Source of the DNA: Agapanthus africanus
Lineage: Eukaryota > Streptophyta > Magnoliopsida > Asparagales > Amaryllidaceae
Direction: 5' to 3'
DNA length: 64,000 nucleotides
Assembly: GCA_030015575.1 (NCBI GenBank)
Contig: JASDDO010000006.1
Location: 206,403,632 to 206,467,631 of the forward strand
Positions 36,601-49,360 of this stretch are shown here, piece by piece (within the stretch, counting starts at the first letter, position 1; each line of letters starts with the position of its first letter). The notes under the pieces were generated by a model, which was not told the DNA's origin, did not search any database, and saw only the letters and a list, made by a program, of their open reading frames with translations. A program made the position numbers and the translations under genes.

Positions 36601-38035
36601 ACAGTCGTCCTTAGTTGAGAGGATTAAAGCGGCACAATTGCAGGATCCTAGACTACAAAAGTTTCGAGAGCAGGTTAAGGCCGGACTACGAACCGATTTA
36701 CTGATCCATGAAGGCGGTTCGTTGAGATATGGTAGCCGTGTGTGTGTGCCAAAAGGGGATGTGCGTGAAGAGCTTATGAAGGAGGCACACAGTTCAGCTT
36801 ACTCTGTACATCCAGGTGGAACAAAGATGTACCGAGATATTCGACAGCACTTCTGGTGGGAAGGTATGAAACGGGAGATTGCTCGCTTCGTAGCTAAGTG
36901 CTTGGTGTGTCAGCAAGTCAAGGCTGAACACCAAAGGGTTGCTGGTTTATTGCAACCACTTCCGATTCCTCAGTGGAAGTGGGAACATATAACCATGGAT
37001 TTCGTGACGGCTTTACCGCGGAGTCCAAAGGGCAACAATGCCGTATGGGTGATTGTCGATCGGTTGACCAAGGCAGCTCATTTTATTCCTTTTCGGGTTG
37101 GTCAATCGACAGAGACTTTGGCAGAGCGGTACATGCAGGAGATTGTAAGATTGCATGGAGTACCGGTAAGCATCGTGTCCGATCGAGACACTCGGTTCTT
37201 GTCGCACTTCTGGAGGAGTTTACAAGAAAGTTTGGGGACTCGATTGAAGTTTAGCACAGCTTATCATCCTCAGACTGATGGACAATCGGAGAGAACGATC
37301 CAGACCCTTGAAGATATGTTGAGGGCTTGCATGTTGGACTTCAAAGGTTCTTGGGAGGATCATCTACACCTGGTGGAGTTTTCGTACAACAATAGCTTAC
37401 AAGCGACTATTCAGATGGCTCCGTTCGAAGCGTTGTATGGTCGTAAGTGCCGTTCACCGGTTTGTTGGGATGATGTTGGTGAACGAAGGTTACTGGGACC
37501 AGATTTGGTGGTACAGACAGTTGAGAAGGTGAATACAATTAGGAAGCATATGAAGGCAGCTCAAGACAGACAGAAAAGTTGGGCTGACAAGTCAAGAAGA
37601 CCTCTAGGGTTCGCCGTGGGTGATTTGGTATTTCTGAAGATATCACCGACTAGAGGGGTGATTCGCTTTGGAAGTCGGGGAAAGCTTAGTCCTCGATTCG
37701 TTGGACCCTTCGAGATATTGGAGCGTGTTGGAGAGGTAGCGTACCGTTTGGCGTTACCACAGTCATTGGCAGGAGTGCACGATGTGTTTCATGTGTCTCA
37801 ACTACGGAGGTATGTCCGAGATGAAACTTACGTCTTGGATCATTCGGAGTTGACTGTACGGGAGGACCTAACTTTTGAGGAGCGACCAGTGGAAATCAAG
37901 GATCGAAGAGAAAAGGTTCTTAAGAACAAAGTTATCCCTCTTGTGCTAGTTTCTTGGGGTAATCGATTGCATGGAGAATCCACTTGGGAGCGAGAGGACG
38001 AGATCCGGCAGAAATTTCCTCACCTTTTCCTGTAG
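33605..38035 (+). pseudogene. Gypsy chromovirus gag-pol remnant of T
   Basis: Order gag, protease, reverse transcriptase, RNase H, integrase, chromodomain, the Ty3/Gypsy order. Gag begins Met-Ala-Asp-Lys-Asn at 33605 after a 348-bp leader. Two zinc knuckles follow, Cys-Asn-Tyr-Cys to Asp-Cys (about 34462-34504) and Cys-Leu-Val-Cys to Ala-Cys (about 34523-34563). The protease motif Phe-Asp-Ser-Gly-Ala-Ser lies near 34750. Reverse transcriptase Phe-Ile-Asp-Asp-Ile-Leu lies near 35715, and RNase H begins near 36150. The integrase HHCC zinc region lies at about 36800-36925, with core motifs Met-Asp-Phe near 37000 and Ser-Asp-Arg-Asp near 37180. A chromodomain-like C-terminus with Trp-Gly-Asn and Ser-Thr-Trp-Glu lies at 37945-37995. 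It is broken, with about three breaks. Most of pol is one long open stretch, in keeping with youth. Confidence 0.93.
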
Positions 38036-38086
38036 TTAGCTATCTTGTAATTTCGAGGACGAAATTCTTTTTGTAGTTGGGTATGA

Positions 38087-41047
38087 TGTAACACCCGAGC
38101 CCAATAATAATATTTCTATTGCTAGTTGAGTGCTATACATTGCTCATTCCAATTATCCTGATTGTTTGGTGTTTATTGCTAAATTTTAACCGGTTAAGTC
38201 CTTTTGGCACATAACAAATTTTAACACCTAAAAGGAAATTAAAAATATCCATGTTGGCCTACTCGTCGCCACTAGTCGCGTGGTAGCGTCCGCGTGTCGA
38301 GATTTCTTCCCGTTCGGCTAAACGGGCAAGTTTGGACGGCTACGCGTGCGTGCAAGTGTCCGACTTGGGGGCATGCATTTTAATCATAAAACACCCCTTT
38401 TCAAAATTTGGAACCCGCTTAAAATCCTATAATTTGAATTTGGAATATTTGGGCGCAAACCGGGCGCAATTCGGAAATGTTTCATTTAGCGCCGAAATGC
38501 CCAATTAATTAAATATTATAAAACCATAAAATATATTCTGTTACCTCTTATATAACGTTAAAATCTTTCAATCCCTTAAAATTTTTCCTTTTAAAATTTT
38601 TCCGTACCTCCTCAGCCAATCGCGTGAGGCTTAGAACCCCGTGGGCCCCGCCTCTTTTCCTCTCTCTCTATCTCTCTCTAATCTCCTTCTCTCTCTCTCT
38701 CTCTATTTATATTCCCCTGTTCCTCGTTCTCAACCCACGAGAAAAATCATCAAGGAAATCTCACCGAACCCTAACCCTAGCTCTCTCGGGCCATCGCCGT
38801 CGACCTTCCTGCGACCTCGCCGTCGCCGTTCTCGCCTCCACAACCTAACCGCACCCCTACCTCCTTCCTCCATTCTCTTTCCGCGCCTGTAACCCAACCC
38901 CCCGACGCCACCACCAGCCGCGGATCTCGCCGTCGCCGCCGCCTCCCATCGCCGACGACACCAGAATCTTCCTCCCTTCACCCTCGTCCCGACCTCGTCG
39001 TCTTCTTCCTCCTCCCCTCGCCGGACCACCACCAACCCGAGCCCAACCCATCACCTAACCCTCTGGATCGCCGGGAAACTTGCCGTCGATCCTCGCCGTC
39101 GTTGCCAGAGCCACCTCCGACCACCTCCGTCTCCCCTTAATCACCAGAGCAGACCACCACCCTCCTCTACTCGTCGCACCACCCTCTCCAGCGAACCCAG
39201 AAGCTGTCCAGCCTTCGCTGCTCGCCGTCCCTGCCTCGCCGGCCTCCCATCGCCGTCGAGCCATCGTGGTTGCCCTGGTGCTTCCCTGTAAGCATCTCTT
39301 TAACTTTCCATTAGTGTAAAACCCCCTCGCTGGTCTTGTTTACGTATATCGTATGGTTGCTAACTTGTCGTCGTTTTGACTTTTCGCCGGATTCCGGCCG
39401 TGCCGACGTCTGGACCCAACTCACCAGCGAGGTACTCTGGTCCGTGTGGTCCCGCTGATCGCTGTTTCGACTCGATCCGTGGCCCGTGCATCCGTCTCGT
39501 GTTTTCCGCCGACACTGCATCCGTGCTTTCCGGTTTGTGAAACCGTCGAGGCAATTATCCGAATACTTGCTTAACATGCTAGTACACAAGATCAAGTCTT
39601 GCTTTACCCTTGATTATCATGTTATTTATTATAACCACACAGCTATTAGTAATATCGATATTATTTTATAACTTAGAATTGACGGTCACAATTATCCTTA
39701 ACATTAAATCAGTATAGTAGTTTCTTGTAATTAATCGGTCTGCTATCAACTAACTAAACCAATTAGATCGTCCACGCTTCATTTGTTAAATCACCCATGA
39801 GACGATTATTATGCTTTAGTTTAAATTCAAGTAGCTTCATTACTTTATGTTGTTGATATCGTTTCACTTTGTGACTATTGCACCCCAAGGGTGCTTGAAC
39901 CTGTTAATAAAGATAATACAAGCACCTTGTGATTAAGTGACTATTATTTCTGTTTACTTTAGATTCTTGCTGCTGTTACTTATTCGATTGTATACATGTT
40001 GAGCGCACTCACTCGATCACATTACATATTGACCTGACTCTGCTGCACCCGACACATACATACATATCGACTCAACCTGTTGAAACATGACCCGACCTGT
40101 TACCTGATCTCATGCCTAATGCCAACAAACCTGACTTGGGGTCCTCATGGACCATTCCTGCTGTATATCCAGACAGACCTGCTTCTACCTGATTCTGTGT
40201 TGGCATTAGTCCTTGACTACTGAATACCTGACCTGACATACATAACTTGGGGGTATGGGGAAATCAAAGATGAACCTGACTTGTAACTCGACAGTTCACT
40301 ACCTGTTCGAGTGTACACATTCCTGTTTTGTGCCTAGCGGCATGTCTCGGTCTCAACCGAGAATATTGTGGTCGTGGTCCCGGGTATGTACGGGATACTA
40401 CCGAGTGTACACTTTCCTGTTTTGTGCCTAGCGGCATGTCTCGGCTACAGCCGAGAATATTGTGGCCGTGGTCCCGGGTATGTACGGGATACTATTGAGT
40501 TACATCCACGATTCATCAATTGATTTCAAAGACTATAGAGTAGATACCTGATAGGATAGTTTAGTTACCACTGCACATTACCCCCCTGCACTGTTATTTC
40601 ATAGTACTGCTTTATTCATATTCATACCTGCATTGCTTATTACCATGTTTATATTATATTATTTGTTTGACATGATGCGCTGACGTCTGGGTTTTGCATG
40701 GCCCAGATTCCTTACCCCTGTCGACGACCGAGCAGGAGTACTTCAGCCAGTAGGTTGAACTGTGAGTCCTTAGTGATTAGTTTATTTATTTCATTTCATT
40801 TCCAGATGTGAGCCCGCACTATGGGACGTACTGTTTATTTATTGTATTGGATCATTTGCTTCCGCACTTATTGTTTATTGACTCTTGTTATTATAGATTT
40901 GGACATGTGTTAGATTAGTTTATTATCTTGTTCTTGATATCCTTACAACCGTAATGTGACTGTGGATGGATACTTCCTACCCACAGGTAGCATGGTTGGC
41001 TATGTTACGTGCCCAATCTTGCGTACTCTGAGAAGCGGGGCGTGACA
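38087..41047 (+). repeat. 3' LTR of T
   Basis: A 2961-bp partner of 30256-33234, ending GGGCGTGACA at 41047, followed by the duplication CTCCG and Copia E. Confidence 0.95.
38704..38711 (+). promoter_or_regulatory. TATA box in T 3' LTR
   Basis: TATTTATA, equivalent to 30894-30901. From here transcription could read out into E. Confidence 0.55.
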
Positions 41048-41052
41048 CTCCG
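41048..41052. repeat. Target-site duplication of T, right
   Basis: CTCCG, equal to 30251-30255. Confidence 0.95.
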
Positions 41053-42842
41053 ATACACCGTTGTGTTGTGGAGTGTATGGATGAGTATGCTGAGAGAGAA
41101 TTCCATTCTCTTTTAGGTAACCCAGGAACTCGGTATTTAAGTATTCACCACCTCGATCAGATCTCAGTGTCTTGATACTTTTTCCCGTTTGTTTTTCTAC
41201 TTCATTCTTAAATTCTCCGAATTTCTTAAAGGCCTCGGATTTATGTTTCATCAAGAAAATAGGTCCATACTTAAAGAAATCATCCGTAAAAGTAATGAAA
41301 TATGAAAAACCCACATCTTGCATGTGTAGACATTGGACCACATACATTGCTGTGTATGAGTCCTAAGAGCTCGCTCGCTCTTACTCCTTGTCCAGTTAAC
41401 GGAGTCTTTGTAATCTTTCTTTTGAGACATGATTGACAAGTGGCATAAGATTGATATTCGAACGGATCCAAATATCCTTCTTTATATAACTTAGTAAACC
41501 TTGTCTCATTGATGTGACCCAGTCTACAATGCCATAAGAAAGCTTGATTTATATCCGGAGACATTCTTTTAAGTGTGTTCTGGACATTGAAAATCTGCAA
41601 TTGATTTAACATGTATATACCATTATCTAGTGTACCGGACCCAATCAAACCATGATTAAGGTCGATGTTGACAACATCGCTTACAAATGTAAAATCATAA
41701 CCTCCTTTTGATAACAAGGATACTGATATGATATTACACGTTAAACTAGGTACTCAAAAACAGTTACGCAAAACCAAAATATGTCGACTCGTCAATCCAA
41801 GGTGATAATCCCCTACGGACACAACATCCATGCTCGCTCCGTTAGCAACCCTGAGGGTCATATTACCAGTCTTCAGTACTCTACGGCTTCCCAGTGCCTG
41901 CAATGATTTACATATAAGAGATCCTGACTCAGTATCCAATACTCAGGAAGTAGAGTTGATTGTCAGACAATTTTCAATTACAAACACACCTGAAGACGAA
42001 GCCACAACTTGCCTCGGGTCCTGGTTCTTGGCATTCCAAGATTTGCAATCCTTCTTCCAATGGACCTTTCTATGACAGTGGAAGCACTCGTCCTTTGCTA
42101 CTATCGGCACTGCAACCTTTGCCTTTCCTTTGGCTTCCACCTTACAAACACCACCTCTCGGTTTGGTAGGGGCTTTCTTCTTCCTTCCTTTTGCTTTCGC
42201 TTTGGACCTGGAAAAGGAAGCACCATGAACAAACAGAGCGGGTGTTTCCCTTGCTTTCTGCAAGGTGCCGTCTGCAATCCTTAACATATTAAGGAGTTCT
42301 GGAAGTTCAACTTCTTTACCTTGAATATTGAAATTCAAGATAAACTGGGCGTGGGTGGAAGGAAGGGACTGGAGAATCAAGTCTGTATACAGCTCGTTCT
42401 CTAATGTTGTCCCGAGGTCCGCGAGCTCCTCAATGTAGCCAATCATCTTAAGGACATGTTCCCCTACAGATGATCCGAAGTCCAGCCTCGACAGAAATAA
42501 CTTCTTCGAGGTCTCGTATCTTTCTATACGAGATTATGCTCCATACAGTTCCTTAGTGTGGAGAAATATGGATTCAAGATCCATATTCTCGTGCCTCCTC
42601 TGATGTTTATTGTCCATAGAGGTTAGCACGATGCATTTGGCTTTCGCGCAGTCAGTCTCCCAGGACTTGCGGATTTCATTATCCGCGACACTGGATTCTG
42701 GACCTGGGACGGCAGGAGCTTTAGTAGTAAGGACATACCCCAATTTGTCATAAGTGATTGCCATCTTGACATTCCTGAACCAATCTTTATAGTTTGGCCC
42801 TGTCAAAATATTTTTATCTAATAATAACTTAAGGCCCGTCAT
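41053..42842 (-). pseudogene. Copia E gag/protease/integrase remnant
   Basis: N-terminal half of the old Copia E, continuing from the part left of T. The integrase core Asp-Arg-Gly-Gly-Glu-Tyr lies near 41150 and the pre-integrase motif Cys-Arg-Leu-Gly-His-Ile-Asn near 41520. The protease region is near 41935. A zinc knuckle-like Cys-Phe-His-Cys stretch lies near 42085 with a basic Lys/Arg-rich segment beside it. Gag starts near 42842 (Met-Thr-Gly-Leu-Lys). Protein and leader are closest to D (Ile-Leu-Thr-Gly-Pro-Asn near the gag start). It is broken in several places. Confidence 0.87.
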
Positions 42843-43733
42843 GTTCTGGTCGCTGCAATTAGGAAAGAGATAGAAGAAACACTTTAGCATGATGCTCTTG
42901 CTAGTTTAGAGTGGTTTTTAGTTTATCTAAACAGGATGTCTCCCACTGTTTCTTGAATCCTCCCTCAAACCATAAAAGAAGAACTAGTCAGGACTATTCT
43001 CACCGTTCAATACTTGCTTAACCTTTCAGCCAGGCCAGTGTTGGTAGTTCAAGGGAGGTTTTACGACGCTTTCGCGAAGTTCCTTAATTAAATAACCTCT
43101 TTTCCCTGGGGGCGTAGCCCCGCTAACACCTTTCTAGACACCTACTTGGTTTATAGCATTGATCGTTAAGTGAAAGAATCTCCCGATGAGTAGCATATAC
43201 TCATAGTAGGATCGGGATCCAAATAGCATCGTGTGATAAAGTCAAAGGAATGCTACCAAAATTATCACACTCCTAATGGTATGCAACACTAGCAAGTTTC
43301 AGTTTCATTAGAAACTCGCGATGTAGATTTTTGCCCCATGCTCTTATGACCTTGACGTTGGCCAAAATATCATAAGTCGTATTTCAAGTTCTACCCATCA
43401 TTATCAAGGTTAATTTTAACCCACCCGTAAATACCCTTGACATTGGCTAAAATGGAAGTACGACAGTCCCAAACCAACGCATCTATCTATGCAACAGATG
43501 AATATCCAACAACTATCAAACACTATGCCTTGGCGTAGGTAAAAATACATAGCTTGAATACTACCGAATATCCAACTGAAATGGCGGAGGGCTACGAATG
43601 TTTTTAGCGAAACTGTGAACGTAGTGAACTTGATATGATCGAAGGAACCTGATATCTTTTAAAAGGAGTGGTTTAAGCTCCGTATTTAAAAGTTTTACTG
43701 TTTTGAAAAACCGAGTGGTTTTTAAATTGGTCA
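42843..43733 (-). other. Copia E leader, remaining part
   Basis: About 0.9 kb of leader homologous to the gag-proximal part of the D leader. Three stem-loops lie at 43343-43552: CTTATGA (43343-43349) with TCATAAG (43370-43376), and CTATG (43523-43527) with CATAG (43548-43552). The GGAG...CTCC hairpin follows at about 43665. It runs straight into an LTR-like start at 43734. Confidence 0.65.
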
Positions 43734-44144
43734 TGTTGGGTTTTCCTCAGCACCTAGCCTATGGTTTGCAAGAATCAAGCATGCCATAACAAAAAATTAA
43801 GTTGGTTCTAAGCAAACATCCAAGTATTCATACTAGAAAACTAGGGTAACAAAACAATGTAATCTAACATTACATAAGAAGTGAACAAGAATACAACCTT
43901 TGTAGACCCGGTCCTTCACTTCTAAAGCTCCGTGTAGATGTCCCTTCGCTGCGATCATCGAACTACCGAACTCTAGTATGGTTCCCTCGGAGAAATGAAC
44001 AAGCTTGCTCGTAGTCTTCAAGGCCGAAGATGATCTATGTCGAGGAGACTCAAACTCAAGCTAACCCTTAACTAGGTCATGAACTTTGTGAAGAGAACAC
44101 CCTAAACTAAATGGCAAGTAGTAGAGGATGATGAAGTAGGAAGT
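43734..44144 (-). repeat. E-right Copia LTR fragment
   Basis: Begins TGTTGGGTTTTCC and resembles the primer-site end of the C LTR (GCATGCCATAA, then TACAACCTTTGTAGAC near 43890). It ends where F begins. It does not obviously match the start of E-left, so the two may not be a true pair. Confidence 0.55.
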
Positions 44145-47100
44145 TGTCACGACCCGAAATATTAGTTCGTGACCAGCACTTCAATCACGCAACGTCCAAA
44201 GGCGTAACGGAATTCAAATAAGATGAAACTCAGAAATCTAAAACTTTTTAGAGAACTAAAAGAGGTGAGGGTTTGAAATAAAGGTATAATGAACAAGTTT
44301 TCTTAATGCATAGAAAAGGAACATAAATGATGCAAGTGAAATTTACTAGTTTGAAAACATGTTTCTTCTTTTAAAAATTTCGGCAGCACATACTTTGTAT
44401 ATTTTGATCCAAAACCACAAATACATAGTAAGAATAACGACATCCCAAAGCGGGAGCTAGCTCTTCGCCAAACGGCGGATCACAACCACGCAATATAGCA
44501 TAAATAAATATACGACGCCCAACGGCGAAGCTCACCACAAAAAGATAAAGAAATGAGCAAGATATAACCTCAAAAGTGAATATAAAACCCATCACTCAAA
44601 TCTCGCAACTACAAGTCTCTCTAAGTCTTATCACTTATACAATTTATAACTTTTGATTGATGGAGTTAACTAGATACAATATGAAATATAGATACAAGAG
44701 TGGGAATGATACAAATATCCTACCTACCAATGCAAAACACCCGAATGCAACTGTGTGCCAGCGAAGCCGCTACTGATCCAAGTGGTCAACCTGCAAGAAC
44801 AGTGCACAACGGGGGTGAGTTGCCAACTCGTGAGTAGAAAAATATCAACAGATAGAAATCGAATAAACAATGACTCCTAGGTCAACTATATCATAAAGGT
44901 AATACTATGATATCTAGGGTGACCGAGTCTGTATATATGTGCCAACAAGGTAGTCAATACCTATATGCATGTGGATAACATCTAACAGTAATAATCAATG
45001 CATGTATATGGATCTCGTCCAACTATAATCAAGGCATGTATGCATGTGGATCATGTCCAACCAAAATCAATGTCTGCATGCACGTAAATATCATAAAGGG
45101 GTTTGCTTGGAAGTATGAGGATATAAATCACCGGTGTCCCTCCCGACACATCAAAATCATGGAGCCTGAGTGCCTATCATCGACACTCGAAAACATCATG
45201 CAAACCGTGCCCAGCATCGACACGTAAATCCTCATATAACGGGCTCCGTCAGTCCGGATCGGCCCATGGGCTCCGTCTGCGGAATCGACCCTCGGCCCCG
45301 GCAGTACGGGTCATCCCGTAACCATCTATCGACTCTAGTCAGTATCCTCCGGATAACAGCATGGTCCAACCAATCACCGGTAGGTAGTGGTCCCTCTGCC
45401 AGGCTCACCGTCTAGCTACACAGCAGATCCGTTCTCGCCCCGGGGTACCATACCGGGTCCACTATGTACCCGCAATCGACCTCATCCAGCTCCTCGATTC
45501 GGGTTCACAAGTCACACGTCTCAGAACCGAGAAAACGCAAGGTGGACGCACTGAAATATCATATCAAGAGAAACCGGGTTTTTAAATCAGTACATGCTTT
45601 CTTTGAAATAGCCACGGTTCTCAATTCCAGAAATCTCATGAAAACAGCATATCTCAATGCGTAAAATCATAAAGCGTGATGTATGCAATATGTGATGGAA
45701 ATGTAAGCATAACAGTATATCACGATGCAGCAATCCTACTATGTAGAGACATGGCAATTATCGATGATGAAGTGCGTGAGCCGGCAAATCTGTGTGCGTG
45801 TAACATACGCATCATAGATAGTAGTGCAAGTGTAGTAGCACAAGTATAAGCAATGCGATGGGAATAATATGAATGCAGCATAAAGGAAATCATATGCAAA
45901 TGCTGACAGGTATACGTATCTAATATGACCGAGTCTGGGAATCTATCAATCGGCATCCAGCCTAACCACATCACGTACGGTATGATCCATCGTGCGGCAA
46001 CCTCTAGTCAAGGGAAGGATCAATCATCAAGTCAAACTCATCACGCACGGAAAATCATCATACGGCGACATTAAGCTAATAAGGATCCTATCATCCTATA
46101 CGACAATTGAGGGTACGACCTGAAATCACGTACGGCCTATCATCCATGATTCACAACATTCTATAAATATCTATATATATATTTATATACCTATGCCCCA
46201 GGTCACATCCGCAATCATCTCACATCAGGGGACCGACAGGGTATAAATCATCTCGATCGAGTCGCATCCGTATACCAACATACCATCAGGTCATCATATC
46301 CGTCTTATAATCTTTTCATCGCATTTATAACTCATATCAACCCGAGTTTACCTAAAAATTCTATCTCTACTATAGGTATAGATATCTAATCTAACATACA
46401 AACCCGAACCATACAAACAGATTTTTAAAGAAGCGAATCGTAGTTTTGAAAATAGGGGTTACAGTGTTTTTAATAAAAACATATCATTTGAAAATCTGTA
46501 ACCTCCCTGAAGGTATATTTTTAAAAGATACATACGACTCTCCAGTTTAGCAAAAGGTATGGTTCGGATGACGCATCTACATCGACTATCTAGTCATACG
46601 GTACCCTAAACGGCAATATCGGCAAACGTCGTCCTCGAATCCCGTCATTACATAATAGCCGTATTATCTCATTTCTAACTATCCTTAGTTTCTAATATAG
46701 TAGCACTAACTATCCTTTACTATAACCCTAGTTTCCTAATCTAGGTTTCCTAACCATATTCTATAATCAATTTTCCATCAATACTTTGCGAGGGTGCTAT
46801 ACGCCATCCACCCGACTTCCCTCATGGATATAGATCCACTCACCTGGTCATCGCTCGCCGAAATCGATGACGCCGCGCTCCTTCACCTCGGAATCCATAC
46901 GAGGGTACCTACAATAATAAACAATCGCAATACGTATTAAAATCGAATCCGGAAAACCGATATGGCGCACGCTATGCTCACAGGTTAGAACCTTTGGCCT
47001 ATACGTGCAAAATAATCAAACAACCCCTGTTGTCGATGTACAAACATCCAACAACCAAATACAAATCCAATTGTCAAGAAATTGCATTTCAAAATACGGA

Positions 47101-47329
47101 AAACATTGCCTAAAACACACCAAAATGCTCCCAGATTTTCCCCAGGTGACAATTAGCCAAAACTGCATATAGGAGGGGTCTATTTTAGTGCAAAAGGAGC
47201 CATGGACCAAATCTGGGACCCTATTTCCCTGCTCTGGCCGCAAATTGCGGCCCGAATGGATAAATCTGCGGCCTTGGGTTAGGGTATGGGGCTTGGGTTT
47301 CAGTGGTAGCTTCCTAGGTACCTGCACGA
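44145..47329 (-). repeat. F 3' LTR, first part (split by D)
   Basis: A non-coding LTR beginning TGTCACGACCCG on the plus strand. It is colinear with 61642-64000 (for example CAACGGGGGTGAGTTGCC near 44808 and CAACGGTGGTGAGTTGCC near 62308). It contains the palindromic GGCCGCAA, A, TTGCGGCC near 47228. It continues at 57445 beyond D. Confidence 0.8.
47325..47329. repeat. Target-site duplication of D, left
   Basis: CACGA, matched by CACGG at 57445-57449 (one difference, plausible for an insertion with about 3% LTR divergence). Confidence 0.75.
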
Positions 47330-49360
47330 TGTAAGTCCACGTTGCCCACCCCGGTGCTTGCGGGGAGGTGAAAATGGTATGAAAAAACGGATTTTTAACA
47401 CACTAGGCAACATGGACTAGCAAAAGGAGGATCTTTGCTAAACATAAACTAACTACAAAGCTAAGAAGAGTTAGCTACTCGAAAAAAAGGTTATACCTAG
47501 GGCTTTAAGTCCTTCTCTCCTTGCTCCTTGTAGTGAAAGAAAGTGATCTCCTTGTCGAAGAAAGATCCACCCGAGGGCCTCAACCTTTGGCTTCAATTTT
47601 AAACTAGAAGTTAACTAAGATGCTTGGAGTGCTAATCCTTGAACCTTAGAAAGAGTAGAGAGTATCTTAGAAGGATTTATCTCAAGCTTAAGGGATTCTC
47701 AACTCATAAGAGGGGAGAGCTAGAGAGAGAGGAAGAGGAGGAGAAAGAATCTAAATGATAGAATGAGAAGAAATGAACCATTCTTCTCACATATATGTGT
47801 GAATTATGAAAATAGATAATTAGTCAAGTTAATTGTCATGGTTAATCAAGAAATGACCATTATCATTTAACATTAAATGCCTTTGCAAGGATCAAAGAGC
47901 ATCTTTCATATGGAATGATGATGGTCAACTTGTCCACCTAGGTCAACAAGTCAAGTATAGTCAAATGGTCAACAACCCTAACCATGCACAATTATAATTA
48001 ACTAATAATTAATAAATCATAATTCACACAAAACATTAGGGTTAAGAAAATGACAATAGTCATCAACCCTAATCAAGGTCCTCTCCCTCTGTCTCAATCA
48101 ACTGTGCATACACACCCGTATCCGTTTACCGAGGAACACGAATACAATGAGATAAAACAAATCCCAAATCATATACTAGGATCCGGCTTAAACCAAAGCC
48201 CGCTATTATAAGCTGTCCGGACAGCAAACGTGCACAAGTGCGCGGATGTGAACGAACCCTGTCGCAAAACCATGCGACCTCTACTCATTTTGCCTAAAGG
48301 CGAATAACCCTCTGTGTGGGACTCTAAAGACTCGACACTACGCTGGCAGTGGGTTTAACCACAGACCGCAAGAGGCACTAGCTGTACGTAACGGTCCCCA
48401 GGTAGATGCCGATAAGAAGACTGACGAGGTGAACCCATCTGAACACCTACTGAGCCTGAATATGACAGTCTCCGTACAGTCCGGTCTGTTCGTCTGATAC
48501 ATCGTATGGTGGGACTAGGGATGGTAAATGTCAGTCCCCTAATAGCGGTACAAGTCGTGTCGGAGTGTAGCCCAGAATACCCTGAGATAGTACTGGAAAC
48601 CTACCAGTATACCTCGCTTGCCCTGGCCTGGGACTACTTGTGTAATGGCTCTCCTGGACACAGCGCGATGTCAACCCCCAATACCGGGAGAGACGAATCC
48701 TCTCTAACCATCACTGCCTCCAAGTACTTCGGGACTGCACCCAAAAACTACTTGTTTGCATGACTCCTTTGAGCCGTGGTAGGGTAGTAATCAAAGTGCA
48801 GTGGGAACACACTCGAGGCGAAGTGACAGTGTCAAGTCAGCGGACTAAGCTGTACTTATGTCACCTGGAAACTGATAACCGACGATAGGTATAATACCAA
48901 CCAAAAGTTCCCGACGAGTCCTGTCCAGTGTACTCGTAACCCAACGAGCACCCGCATACTATCTCAAGTACGACGTACAGACGGCTGTGGGACAGACCGT
49001 CTCCCGTGCTGGGATGAGAAGCGCATACGCTAGTCTACTCCGGAGTATCGATGCCCTGTCTCGATAATCCCACGACCAGGGACGTGTATATATAAGGATG
49101 TGCTTATAGATTACCCAGCCCCCCCGAGTGTGACTGTCATCACAACGCTGGTAATCAAGCCAAGATCCTAAGGGCTCCACTAATGCGTATAGGTGATGCA
49201 ATAAAGAAACACATGCACACATTAAAGCAGAGACAAACCAAGTAGCATACTACCATTTCGAGCAAGATTGTCTATACAACTATGAATATCCCAAGCTTCC
49301 ATCAAGTAATCTACATACTAGTATGATACAGTAATGGCCTCTAGGGCATATACACTAACA
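47330..49360 (-). repeat. 3' LTR of Copia D
   Basis: 2031 bp, TGTAAGTCCACG...ACTAACA on the plus strand. Pairs with 55398-57444. Confidence 0.93.

Larger units (their letters stand above)
30256..41047 (+). mobile_element. Ty3/Gypsy chromovirus T (complete outline, fossil)
   Basis: A 10.8-kb plus-strand Gypsy element inserted in the integrase part of Copia E. It has LTRs 30256-33234 and 38087-41047, primer site 33244-33257, gag-pol 33605-38035 and a perfect duplication CTCCG. The C-terminal chromodomain-like tail and long LTRs point to the Tekay/Del group of plant chromoviruses (inference from domain content). LTR divergence is about 1-2% by eye (roughly 40 changes over 2.96 kb), so it is young. 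It looks nearly whole, with about three breaks in the coding part. Confidence 0.95.

Noticed and set aside
38766-38780. Telomere-like CCCTAACCCTA words
   Set aside because: Only one or two units inside an LTR; no array.
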